From the NCBI GenBank assembly GCA_963210315.1, contig OY723296.1:310001-374000 (forward strand): a stretch of DNA of 64,000 nucleotides. Reading direction: 5' to 3'. The first letter of the stretch is position 1. Each line of letters opens with the position of its first letter. This DNA comes from Rhynchopus euleeides. Lineage: Eukaryota; Euglenozoa; Diplonemea; Diplonemida; Diplonemidae. The position numbers and the translations under genes are program-made. The notes under the pieces are model-generated. The model had not been told where the DNA came from and made no database searches. It saw only the letters and a program-made list of their open reading frames with translations. Positions 44,501 through 54,257 of the stretch are shown in pieces.

Positions 44501-46750
44501 GCACCACACCACAGCCCCGCCCTGCAGGCCTGGCGACTCCGGCTCTCCTGTGGGGTGCTCCTCAGGGAGGTCGTGCCCCACAGGGTCTTCGTCAGCGGTG
44601 TCCACAGTGTCGGCGGTGGGCTCGCAGGGGTCGTCATCGCCTCCCCAGGTGCGGCCCCACCCGCTCTGGCTGCCCGAGGTGCACAAGGTATCAGGTGGCT
44701 GCTGCGAGGAGGTTGTTTCCGCGCCGCTCGCCGAATGCTTCGGTCTTCGGGGCACGGCGGCGTCAGGTGGGCGGGGGTTCTGCACCTTCTTATAGGACTC
44801 GACGAGTTCCTCCCCGACTTCGCCGAGCCTTGTGTCGCGCAGCTTCTGCACGTTGCTGACAAACGCGTTGTTGATGATGACGAGCGACAGGTTGACTATA
44901 AAGAAGCTGCCGAATGCAACCGCAACCACGAAGAACAGCGAGGAGATATTCGACGTCGCGTGGAACGTGAGGTACATCACATCGGACCACCCCTCCATCG
45001 TCACAACGGTGAAGACAGCCAGCGCAGAGCTCCCGATGTTGTCAAACGACAGCTTCCCCCAGAAGGGGTTGTCCCCCTGCGCGCACTCATAGCCCCAGGG
45101 GCAGATGAACCCGCTGAAGCTCTGCGAGATGAAGGAGGTGTCGGAGGTGCACACCTCGCCCGCCCCTTCCTTCGCATCGAACCCCGCCAGCTGGTCGAAG
45201 GGGAGCGAGTTTCGGATTGCAGGGATGGGCACGCAGGTGTGTGCGAGCTTCCCCTTCCACAGCTGCACCCCGACAATCCCGAGGATGAGGAGGAAGAAGA
45301 TGTAGAGGACGAGCACATCCACGAGGTGCGGGAGTGACTGGAGGAGTGAGTTGACGATAACCTGCACCTCCTTCACCTTTGTCACGGCTCGGAGGGGCTT
45401 GAAGAGGCGGAACGCGCGCATCCCGGAGATCGCTGCCATCTCCGTGTCCTCCCCGCGGCTCGCCAGGTCGAACACGACTGTCACAGCCCCTGTGATGACA
45501 ATCAGGCAGTCGAGGCAATTCCACGCGTCTCTCAGATACGCCATGCGTGGCATGATCAGACCCTGCGCTGCGATACGCACACACATCTCGATGGCGAAGA
45601 GGACAGTGAAGACGATCTCCGCCGCGTCGGACACCTGATTCCTCACAGAGCTTTTATCGGTGGGGTCCTGAATTGTGAGGAAAACGCAGTTCAGCAGGAT
45701 CAGCACCAGCACCGCATGATCCAGGGTCTTCGACCTGGCTATCCCGGCGTGCAGCCTCTGCCTCCACGGCGCGAACCGCGCCTTCTCCGCGAGCATCGCG
45801 TTGAGGTAGATTATCGCATCCTCTCTCAGATCTGGATGCGTAGCGACATACCTCTGGAGGAGCGTGTCCGCGGGGAGCCCCCCCCCGAAGATGCCACAGC
45901 TCATGCGGTGCTTCTGGCTCTGCGTGTGGTACGACAGCCGGTGGTGCGACCCCCTGTGGCCTTGCCCTGTCTCCAGGGAAGACTCCAAAGGCAGCAGATC
46001 CTGCACGACGGTGGATTTTCGCCCGCCCGACCCCTCCGGGGCCTCCACTTGCTGCGCCGCCGCCGCCCCCCCGGGGAGCGAGGCGCGGGTCTCGCCAAAC
46101 TCGCGTGCCCCGGGGAAGCTGCCCGGGCCTCCGCCGCGCTTCTTCCCCTGCCCGAAGATCTGGCGGAGGCTCTTGCTGCTCTTCATCCCCCTGTGGAGCG
46201 GCCCCCGCGCGTCCTTCTCGGGAGAAGCGCACCTCCCGTCATCACCCTCCTCCCTCGGGGAGAGCTCCCCAGACGACGGCACCCTGAAAAGCGGCGACGG
46301 CATCAGGTTGCTCCCCCCGGCGCGGGGGGAGGATGCCGGGAATCCGCCCTGCTGCTGCTGCTGCTGCTGCTGCACACCCCCTCTCCCCGGAGCCCCACCC
46401 CTAAGGTTGCTGCGCACCCCCATGTTCTCCCGCGGCGACCGCCTGGCGCTCGGCGGGTTCTGCTGCTGCAGGAGGGGGCCCTCTGGGGCAGGGAGGCACG
46501 GGGGAGGGGGTCCGACCACGACATCTCCTGCGGGGGCTGCCGCGTGGAGTTGCGGAGAGGAGAAGCCGGGGCAGGGCGGTGGGGGCGGTGGAGGCGGTGC
46601 CGCGACAGGAAGGGTCTCCGGCGAGGTGCTGCGCCTGCCATCCGACGGGGAGGCTGGTCGTGGGGGTGTTGCTGTGGGGGTCACCTCGCGCAGCCCGGCG
46701 TTCTCCTCCGTGATATCCCCAGCGGTGCCTCCGCACTCCGAGGATTCCAT
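38560..46750 (-). CDS. Four-domain voltage-gated calcium channel alpha subunit
   Basis: Three coding exons (39545-46750, 39072-39191, 38560-38901; introns GTATGC...CTCAG and GTATGG...AACAG, both phase 0) give ~2555 aa. Four six-helix repeats begin near residues 340, 840, 1660 and 2045. Each has an Arg/Lys-rich S4 (for example ILRVLRLARLLRVARMTKG in repeat IV). The pore loops read TMEGW, SGEDW, TLEGW and TGEGW, an EEEE ring as in calcium-selective Cav channels. After repeat IV come an EF-hand-like region (~2285-2320) and, in the small exon 2, an IQ motif (VKVQSIFRGYRVR) for calmodulin. The ~330-residue N-terminal and the I-II and II-III loops are long, disordered, Ser/Gly-rich and contain polyQ. 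The ATG follows CGCGAG directly. Localisation is plasma or flagellar membrane; which one is unknown. Confidence 0.92.
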
Positions 46751-47189
46751 CTCGCGTCACGGAGGAGGAGGAGGGGGGGGGGACTCGGGGACCCCTCTCT
46801 TCTGGCCGATTCGCCCCCCTATTGTTGATTATCGCCAAGCACGGGCCATGCGAGGCGGCATGGCGGCGGAGCAGGGTGGGGGGGAGGGGGGTGGGGGGGG
46901 TGTGGGGTGGGGTGATGCCTGCCCAGAGGAAAATGATCAACAAGAAATACTGGCGGGTGGGGGACCTTCTTATTGCTCAAAAAGAAGCAACTCTTTGCCC
47001 CACCTCTCCTCCTGTGCCGCACCCGTGTCGTGTCGGCGGGGGGAAAAGGGGGGGGGGGGGGGAGGGGGAGCGAGTTGAGAAGGGACAGCTGCTGTGTGGG
47101 TGTGTGGGTCAGGCGGAAAAATCGATTTGACCTCTCCGCTGAGTCCTGCGGGGAGGGCGGGTGGTGGGTGCTAAAAAACCTGCTTAAAA

Positions 47190-47230
47190 GTCAGGAGGTC
47201 ATGACAGATGGCCTCCTGACGCTGTCATGA
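47190..47230. repeat. Two interleaved 9-bp inverted repeats
   Basis: GTCAGGAGG (47190-47198) pairs with CCTCCTGAC (47212-47220), and TCATGACAG (47199-47207) pairs with CTGTCATGA (47222-47230). The order is pseudoknot-like, but the connecting loops (0, 4 and 1 nt) are too short for both stems to form fully at once. Confidence 0.85.
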
Positions 47231-48779
47231 TGCCTGTCGTGGCGGAGGGAGGGGCGCGGGCAATGGGGAAGTGGAACGGGAAGTGGGCCAACTGTGCAAA
47301 GGCTGGGGGGGGGGAGGGGGGACTCGCCTGCAAAGCTACTGGCCGTTGCGTGCAAAAAAAATCGGCAAATAGAGCAACACACAACCCCGGAGAGCGTGTT
47401 GCAGATATGCCGTGTTTAGGATTGGTCGGCTGGCCCTGGCAACTCCCATCCCCCCCCCCCCCCACGTTCGTTCTGGCGAAGCCACTCAAACCCAACCACT
47501 GCCGGAGCGCTGCGATTCCATTTCTTTGGGAACTTCAAGAACCCTGTGCAGTCCCGCTGTGTGTTTGCTCTTTACTACGCCAAGCATGGCAGGCGAAACG
47601 TGCCCTCAAGACAGCAGTAAAAGAACAACCCGCGGGAAAGGTTTGACTACCTGATACCTGCACGAGAGTTGCTGCCGCACACACCATAAGGGACTCCCAC
47701 AAAGGGTGTCAGAGTGGGTCATGGGGCTCGCGGGGGTGGGGGGGTAAGGCATCTCCATGCAGGAGCCCTCTAGGGGTGCGTGGCCTCTAGCTCGGGAGAG
47801 CTATCGGGCACACCCCGACACACCGCTGACCCACAAACCGACCAACTCCCCTCTCGTGTCCCTCACACGCGCGTGCGGCAGCGTCTCTCTCTCCTTCAAT
47901 AATGAAGAAAGGGTCCCGTCACAGCCCGGTAGCGCAATGACAGTATCGAGCGAAAGGCGCGCCAAATCCCGTTATGCTAAAGTAAAGCATCCCTGCCTTT
48001 TTTTGTATTTTTTTCCGAGGGCAGCGCTTGTGTGTTGTTTTTGTCACAAAAAAAAGGACACGTAATACAAAAGAAACGGAGAGGGGGGGGAGGGGTAGCT
48101 ATTGTTGCCGCAAAAGAATCGCCACCCCCCCCCCCCGGGCCTGGAGAGCACAAGGGGGGGGAGGGGGTGTCAAATGGACAGCAACCCCCCCCCCCCTTCG
48201 CCCTGCAACGCCTCGAAGGCACGGCAGGGGGGGGGGGGGGTAAGGTTTATACAAAAAAGGAGAAACGATCGCTGGGGGGGAGCGGATCGGAGGAGACACA
48301 CACCTCCTCTCTCTCTCTCACCCCCCTGCTGTGTTTGAAAGGAGTCCCACGCGTCAGAGAGTCCCACGCGGCCGTCCTTCTGGCCTCACAACACATGTGG
48401 AACCACGGAATCACATGTGGAACACGGCAAGGCGAGTGGAATGTGTACTGATCGCACCAACCGGAGCCAGGCCTGTGATCCGACTGGGACATCCTTTCGC
48501 ACATCTCTACAGGTGTATTTTTAATCCCCGGTCTTCCCAGGCAAAAATCCCCGATTCATCCCCGCTTTTTTCCAGCTAAAAATGGTACCCAATGTCCCTC
48601 CTCCCCAGTGTGGGGCCCTTGGTCTTGTACCAAATGGGTTCCTTCCACGATTCCTCCCGCTCGCGCCATACTCGGGTGCTGGAGGAAAACCCCCAAAAAA
48701 ACGGCTTTCAGGACCGTTATTCCGACGAACCCCCTGATATGCCACAGCTGAAACAGCCCAAGGACTTGCTGCGGTTACT

Positions 48780-49180
48780 AGACGGGCAGACACACGCTAC
48801 ACGGGGGGTCTGGGGGGCGGAGCCCCCCAGCCGCCGGAGGCCACGGTAGTGAACATCTGTTCAGTGTGGGCGTACAGATTCTGTGTGTTGTTGGCTGGGT
48901 CCTCCTGAGGCTACTGGAGCTGTTGGATTCCCTGACCTGATGGGAATCGAAGGACTTGGGTACGAGATATCCGCCACAGGGGTCTGGGGGGCGGAGCCCC
49001 CCAGCCGCCGGAGGCCACGGTAGTGAACGTCTGGGCTCTTGGCTGGAAAAAACCCGGTTTTAGCTGGAAAAAAACTGGTATTTTGGCTGGAAAAAAACGG
49101 TTTTTTGCTGGAAAAAAAACCTGGTTTTGGCTGGAAAAAAACCGGAAAAAGGGCGGATGCCAAAAAGACTCATCCTCATC
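48780..49180 (+). repeat. Dispersed hairpin repeat, tandem pair plus GGCTGGAAAA array
   Basis: Two hairpins CTGGGGGGC-GGA-GCCCCCCAG (48810-48830 and 48984-49004) lie ~174 bp apart, each followed by CCGCCGGAGGCCACGGTAGT. From ~49038 to 49150 about five copies of a ~21-bp unit (GGCTGGAAAAAAAC) follow. The whole block is homologous to 29390-29545 (inverted) and 63741-63990. Confidence 0.8.
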
Positions 49181-49341
49181 CCCCACTAGAAATACACCTG
49201 CATCTCTATTCGGAAAAAAAAATGAGGCTTGTTCCGCTCTCTCAGCAGCCCACCCCAGGCGACAGGAGCTTCGGGTTGGGCCACCGTGGAAGTGCCCGCT
49301 GTAAACCCCAGGTCGGAGCGTGGATCTTCCCCCCCCCTCAA

Positions 49342-49998
49342 TCAGAGGGCCTCAAACTCCCACTCCTCGTCCTCGTCTTCGTGGGGCTTCATCTCCCACT
49401 CCGCGGGAATCTCCGTCTCGACGGGCGCAACGCCTGCCTCGTGGCACTTCTCGTCACACCTGAAAGGCTCCCGAGTGCCTGTGTAGGGGATGTCCACCGA
49501 GGTGCCATCGATGCATTCACACTTCCCGGGGTGGTTTGACGGGACCATCCTGTCGCAAGCGGCGTCGTATTTAAACAGCTCATAGTTGCGCTCCCCCTTC
49601 CCTGCAGGATGCGCTCGCCACGCCCTGCAGTACCTCGTCGGCGGGAAGGACAAGGGGATGAACTCCGGAGCAGAAAGCCCCTTCCCGACGCCGTTGTCCT
49701 CCAGAAGCTGGAGCCAGCTCGCCATGGTCTCCTTGCCGTCAAACTTGTATGCGACGCGCAGGTCCTGCGCATGCTTGTCGACAAGGTAGAGCGTCGGGTA
49801 GGGCAGCCCGGGGTGCTGCTTCACCATCACACGCGGGTACTCCTCAACGAACTCTTCCCTGAACTGCTTCAGCACAGGGAAGGCCTTCATGCGTCAGCCG
49901 AAGCATGCCTCGAGACGCGCTGCGTACACCGCCTGCCCCGCCTCCTCGGCAGACACAGCGCACCCTGCGAGGAGAAGAGCCACCAGGCGCAGTGACAT
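49342..49998 (-). CDS. SelM/Sep15-type selenoprotein with in-frame UGA
   Basis: The frame encodes 218 residues if the TGA at 49894-49896 is read as selenocysteine (residue 35). A clear signal peptide (MSLRLVALLLAGCAVSA) precedes RLEACFGU, matching the CxxU redox motif of SelM (CGGU in the human protein). The following thioredoxin-like fold aligns with SelM/Sep15 (LKQFREEFVEEYP, PTLYLVD). These are ER-lumen oxidoreductases linked to protein folding. Human SelM is 145 aa; this protein adds ~110 C-terminal residues with six cysteines (CECIDG, FRCDEKCHEAG) and an acidic end. Frame and homology continue on both sides of the TGA, which argues against a true stop. I could not see a SECIS element in the ~190 bases before the next repeat. 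A trans-splice acceptor lies 23 bases upstream of the ATG. Confidence 0.82.
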
Positions 49999-50021
49999 TG
50001 CCTCTAAGTTCTGTGTATGCC

Positions 50022-50040
50022 CTGCAGGGTGGGAAAGCAT
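50022..50040 (-). promoter_or_regulatory. Candidate trans-splice acceptor of the selenoprotein gene
   Basis: GCTTTCCCACCCTGCAG on the minus strand, 23 bases before the ATG: a good pyrimidine tract plus CAG. Confidence 0.5.
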
Positions 50041-51898
50041 GTTTAGGTGGGCCTGGCTGGTGGTACGATTCCTTCGTTACTTCGCGACTTCGCTCTGGTA
50101 ACACAAAAAAAAGGCAAAAAGGTGTGCGGGGGGGCGCATCGCAGGGCGGGGGTTGTTGCTGGCAGCAGTCTAGGCTAATGCCGGGCACCTCGCTGGCCCG
50201 GTTTGGGGATATTTCAACCACGATCCTCCGGGCGGGATGCCTTCTGCGGAAGCAGGGCATGCCGGCAGGGCAAGAGGCACCACCCTCTCACAAGGTTCTC
50301 TGCGCCCAGTGCATGTGTAATGTATATGGCCGGACCTGTTCACTCTTGTGATGAACCGTGTCAGTGGGGCGGTGCCTTTGTTCAGAAATGCAGGAAAGTG
50401 AGAACAGATGGGCGTGTGTGTGTGGGGGGGTGTGGGGAGTGTATGCATGCTTTCAACAAGAAACTGATATTGTGGCTGGCCGGAAGGCCAGCATATCGGA
50501 GAAACCTCATGCCATCGCTTTGCAACCTGACAGTGGGCCTGATTTTCCTTCGGCGTTCCTCTCCTCCCCGGTTGGTGTGCCCCTATCCAAACGACACGAT
50601 CGGAGCCAAGGGGAGGGGGGGTGGGGTGAAACACAAGGGCAACCCTCTGTTGGTAGGGACCTAAACACCAGTCACCTTACCAAATGCCAAGGTAAGCCCT
50701 TTCAGCAAGAATGGGACTGAACACCTTGGGTACACGGAGCTTATGCACACCGGGGGAGGTAGGGTTTCAAGGTTTAACCCTTTAGAGACGACGGGGTAGC
50801 TAATTAATTTCCGAAATTTTGGGGTTTGCACTGTGACCGTGAGTAAGTTGGATGGATTTTGGTATTTTTCACGATTTTTCTTTGGAGGATGTATAACGAA
50901 CTGTAAATTCTGTAAAATTTTGTAAAAAATGGGGGGATTTTTTGGAAAAATGGCCAAAAAAAGAGTGTGGGGAGTTGGGTCCAGTTTAGCAAAGTCCGTG
51001 TATTTGGACGCGGCCCCTCAGATAAGGAAGCCGCGTCTCAGGTGCGATATGGGGTGTTGGAGAATTTCAGGGTTCGGCCCGAAATTCCCGTTCGAACCGC
51101 TATCCCAGGTCCGACTCAAAACTGTGCTGGGCTCTCGGAGACGGGAGCCCGAAAGCGGGAAGACCAAGCCAATTGTTTTTCCGTGCGAGGATCACTCCTC
51201 GACACTGTGTGGAAGCCCTGCAGGGCACATCCATGAGACGCATCACAACAGAAGGGACAGAAGAACATGAGGCCACGAGGAAGCTGGCCGTGTATCGCAA
51301 AGTTTTCGACAACGTAGCATGCCCGAGAGGAACGTTCTTCCCGTTCCCATTCAGGGTACGGTACACCTGAGGACAGCAAAAGACGGTCACCTTGCAGGCG
51401 GGGCAACGCCTGCATGAACGCAGATAAAATTGCAGCATACGTTCCCTGCATCAGGAGCCGGTTGTCAAGCCTCCCGTGTTGCAGTTGTAGGGCTCCGAAT
51501 AACACCCAGTTTCATCGGACCGTAACGAGGATCTTGGCATCGACGAGCCACAGACTGTGACACTTTACAGTCGGAATCGCGTCCGACACCTGGTAGGCAT
51601 TGCCATGCGGATGGAAGGCCCCCCCAGCCCATGGGGGGCCCGGGGTCTCAGACGGTGGGAGGCACTCCAGAGTGGCGTGTGGCCTCCGACCGGCGCGGAC
51701 TGCGCTACAACACCGCAACCGAGGGCACCTGCAACTACATTTGGATGCGCGACACGGCATCTTCTGAGATGCTCGGCGGGGAGAGGGGGTCTCTCTGTAC
51801 CTCCTAGGGAAAGCGGACAGAACGAGGTAGGCACTCGGAGATGGAGCCGAGAGGGGCGGACGGGGGTTCTTTCAGGCAGCGCCGCAACAGCGAGAAGA
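50041..51898. other. Repeat-rich region without a supported gene
   Basis: Contains a TTCG-rich short repeat (50070-50115), an AT-rich island (50770-50960) and, on the minus strand at ~51290-51430, a short Cys-rich frame (RRCPACKVTVFCC) that could be the tail of a DNA-transposon protein. None is strong enough to annotate as a gene. Confidence 0.4.
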
Positions 51899-52247
51899 AC
51901 GAAAAAAACCTGATTTTTCCTGATTTTCGGATTTTTCTCGAAATTCGCCCTTGTGTCAACCAGTGGCAAATTTTTCGGAAAATCGGGAAAAAACAGGAAA
52001 ATCCGGAAAATCATACACCCTCCTAGTGTCTGGGGGGTGATATGGCGGAAAATTTTTTGGGGTGTTTTTGGGTGAAAATCCGGGCAACCCGGGCCCTTTG
52101 GGACCACATAGGCCAGGAAAGGCCAAAATTTTCGACTTTTTTCGGAAATTTTCCGATTTTTCACAGTGTGGCAGTCCGCAGACACAGATTTTCGGGTCAG
52201 AAAAAAAAATTTTTTTTCGACCCAAAAATTTCGGATTTTTGAACGAT
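51899..52247 (+). repeat. AT-rich foldback repeat, copy 1
   Basis: About 349 bp, apparently identical to the same part of the tandem copies at 53562-54257. Strongly AT-rich against the GC-rich surroundings, with internal inverted segments. This copy lacks the outer GGAGGGTGTATG end. Confidence 0.85.
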
Positions 52248-52599
52248 TTGAACGATTTTTGGCCGTGCTCGTAGCATTCCCCGTTGAGGGGGTCGCTATT
52301 TCGTGTTCTCCTGGCCGCACGGAGGCATTGCCTTACGTCGCCTCTTCCTCTTTTCCTTTGGTGGTGTGTTGGTCTGGCACAGAGGGCGGGACCGTGCTGA
52401 TATGCACAGTGACGACTCTCCCTTTTGTTTTGTGCCCGCCTCCACCGAGATTCGGCTGATGCCTCTCAGACTGGGGGCGGGCGGTCGCCGACGCTGACGC
52501 GCCTGGCGGCCTGTGGAAAGTGACGTGGGGCTGGGATGGGGGGGGGGGGGTGCTGGGAGGTCGGGCCGAAGCCCTTGTTCTCTGATGATGTTATTTGGT
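52248..52599. other. Spacer, no gene seen
   Basis: GC-rich sequence between the AT-rich repeat and the LINE fragment, with a G run at 52538-52550. Confidence 0.4.
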
Positions 52600-53142
52600 T
52601 CACGCGTTCAGGTAGTCCTTCTCGCCGTGCTCCGTTACCCCTGCCTCGGCCAGGTAGCGCAGCGCCTCCTTGCAGTTGTGCAACAGCAGGTTGTGCACGT
52701 TTGTGGCTGTGAGGTGGTGTCGGGCCGACGCTGTCGCGGGGCAGCCGAAGAAGAGGTGCTTCAGTGAGACCCCAGGCGGGGGGTGGCCCGGCGCATGCTT
52801 CAGGCAGGGTTGGCAAGGTGGTTGTGCCGTGCCCGGGATGTCATGGTCGTAGACCAGGCGGTGGTGGTCGGCCCGGAGTCGGCGGATGGTGGTTTCCCCT
52901 AAGCGGGTGAGTCCCTCCATGCGGAGGTCGGGGCGTTTTTTTTTTCCCTCTTGTGTCCCATGCCTTGTTTGCAGTGATCGCATTGTTGGCCATCCTTGCT
53001 GTAGTTCGGCATGCCGCCCTTCCCACCTTCCCCCACCCCCTCCCCGGCGGTTTTGCTCTCCGTGTGGTTTGGTGGTACTGGTGAGCCATCTGGGGAAAGA
53101 ACCTTGACAATCCCGGGCCGGCAGTACGTTCGTCACCCCCAC
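52600..53142 (-). mobile_element. 3' fragment of a second LINE
   Basis: A 180-residue frame ends like the C-terminus of non-LTR retrotransposon proteins: RLRADHHRLVYDH, then CQPC...SLKHLFFGCPA, i.e. the Cys/His knuckle (C-x2-C...H-x4-C) downstream of reverse transcriptase and RNase H, then a helical tail. No reverse transcriptase core is present nearby, so this is a 5'-truncated copy, unrelated in sequence to the long LINE at 54-62 kb. Confidence 0.6.
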
Positions 53143-53180
53143 GGGCTCGGCCGGTTTCTAAACCTTTAGGCAATCTACGT

Positions 53181-53352
53181 CCGCAGGCCAAGAACCCGGT
53201 GTGCAGATGCACGTTGGGAGCCCCCTGAAGTCCGCACACGCCCTCTCTGAGTAGTCCCCGACCAAGCGCTGGCCTCTCTGACCGACTACCATGCCGCCGC
53301 AGGCCAAGAACCCGGTGTGCCGAAGCACATTGGGAGCCCCCTGAAGTCAACA
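53181..53352. repeat. Tandem duplication, ~57-bp unit, 117-bp period
   Basis: CCGCAGGCCAAGAACCCGGT plus the following ~35 bases occur at 53181 and again at 53298 with a few differences. They lie just upstream (in minus-strand sense) of the truncated LINE and may belong to it. Confidence 0.7.
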
Positions 53353-53561
53353 CAGCACCCCGCCAGTGGCTCCAGCTGTCCCTCCCCATGTCAGAGTTGA
53401 CGGAAAAAGGCGGACCCTCTTTTGTCCCAGTGCTCCGTGCTATGCACTGGGACCCCGTTGCCCAGGCGGACCAGCCTGGGGGAGCCCTCGGGGTGTGGGG
53501 TTGAGTTTTACGACTTCCCTAGGTCTTAGGTAGTTTAAGGTCGTGCCCAGGACCTTTTTTT

Positions 53562-54257
53562 CCGGAGGGTGTATGGTGACCATCCCGGAAATCCGAAAAA
53601 AACCTGATTTTTCCTGATTTTCGGATTTTTCTCGAAATTCGCCCTTGTGTCAACCAGTGGCAAATTTTTCGGAAAATCGGGAAAAAACAGGAAAATCCGG
53701 AAAATCATACACCCTCCTAGTGTCTGGGGGGTGATATGGCGGAAAATTTTTTGGGGTGTTTTTGGGTGAAAATCCGGGCAACCCGGGCCCTTTGGGACCA
53801 CATAGGCCAGGAAAGGCCAAAATTTTCGACTTTTTTCGGAAATTTTCCGATTTTTCACAGTGTGGCAGTCCGCAGACACAGATTTTCGGGTCAGAAAAAA
53901 AAATTTTTTTTCGACCCAAAAATTTCGGATTTTTTTCCGGAGGGTGTATGGTGACCATCCCGGAAATCCGAAAAAAACCTGATTTTTCCTGATTTTCGGA
54001 TTTTTCTCGAAATTCGCCCTTGTGTCAACCAGTGGCAAATTTTTCGGAAAATCGGGAAAAAACAGGAAAATCCGGAAAATCATACACCCTCCTAGTGTCT
54101 GGGGGGTGATATGGCGGAAAATTTTTTGGGGTGTTTTTGGGTGAAAATCCGGGCAACCCGGGCCCTTTGGGACCACATAGGCCAGGAAAGGCCAAAATTT
54201 TCGACTTTTTTCGGAAATTTTCCGATTTTTCACAGTGTGGCAGTCCGCAGACACAGA
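53562..54257 (+). repeat. AT-rich foldback repeat, tandem copies 2 and 3
   Basis: Period 375 bp (53562 and 53937), about 1.9 copies, with no differences seen between copies. Within the unit GGAGGGTGTATG (53563-53574) is inverted as CATACACCCTCC (53706-53717), and the sequence between folds back imperfectly, giving a ~155-bp hairpin. Copy 3 is interrupted at 54258 by the poly(A) end of the long LINE. Confidence 0.88.

Larger units (their letters stand above)
46751..49341. other. 2.6-kb intergenic region with repeats
   Basis: No gene seen. Contains G/C homopolymers (47048-47062, 48122-48136, 48227-48240), an interleaved inverted repeat (47190-47230) and a double copy of the dispersed hairpin repeat (48780-49180). 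The right end should contain the 3' UTR of the selenoprotein gene. Confidence 0.5.

Noticed and set aside
47190-47230. Classical H-type pseudoknot
   Set aside because: Loops of 0 and 1 nt cannot cross 9-bp helices, so the two stems are alternatives.
48810-49004. Rho-independent-type terminators
   Set aside because: The GC hairpins are members of a dispersed repeat and lack a U run; the genome is eukaryotic.
49342-49890. Shorter protein starting at the Met two codons after the TGA
   Set aside because: It would lose the signal peptide and the conserved CxxU motif, both of which are in frame upstream.
53535-54254. 239-aa open frame across the AT-rich repeats
   Set aside because: It is simply the repeat unit translated twice. 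Both strands are open and no protein family fits.
53562-54257. CRISPR array
   Set aside because: Two long direct copies without short repeats and unique spacers, in a eukaryotic setting.
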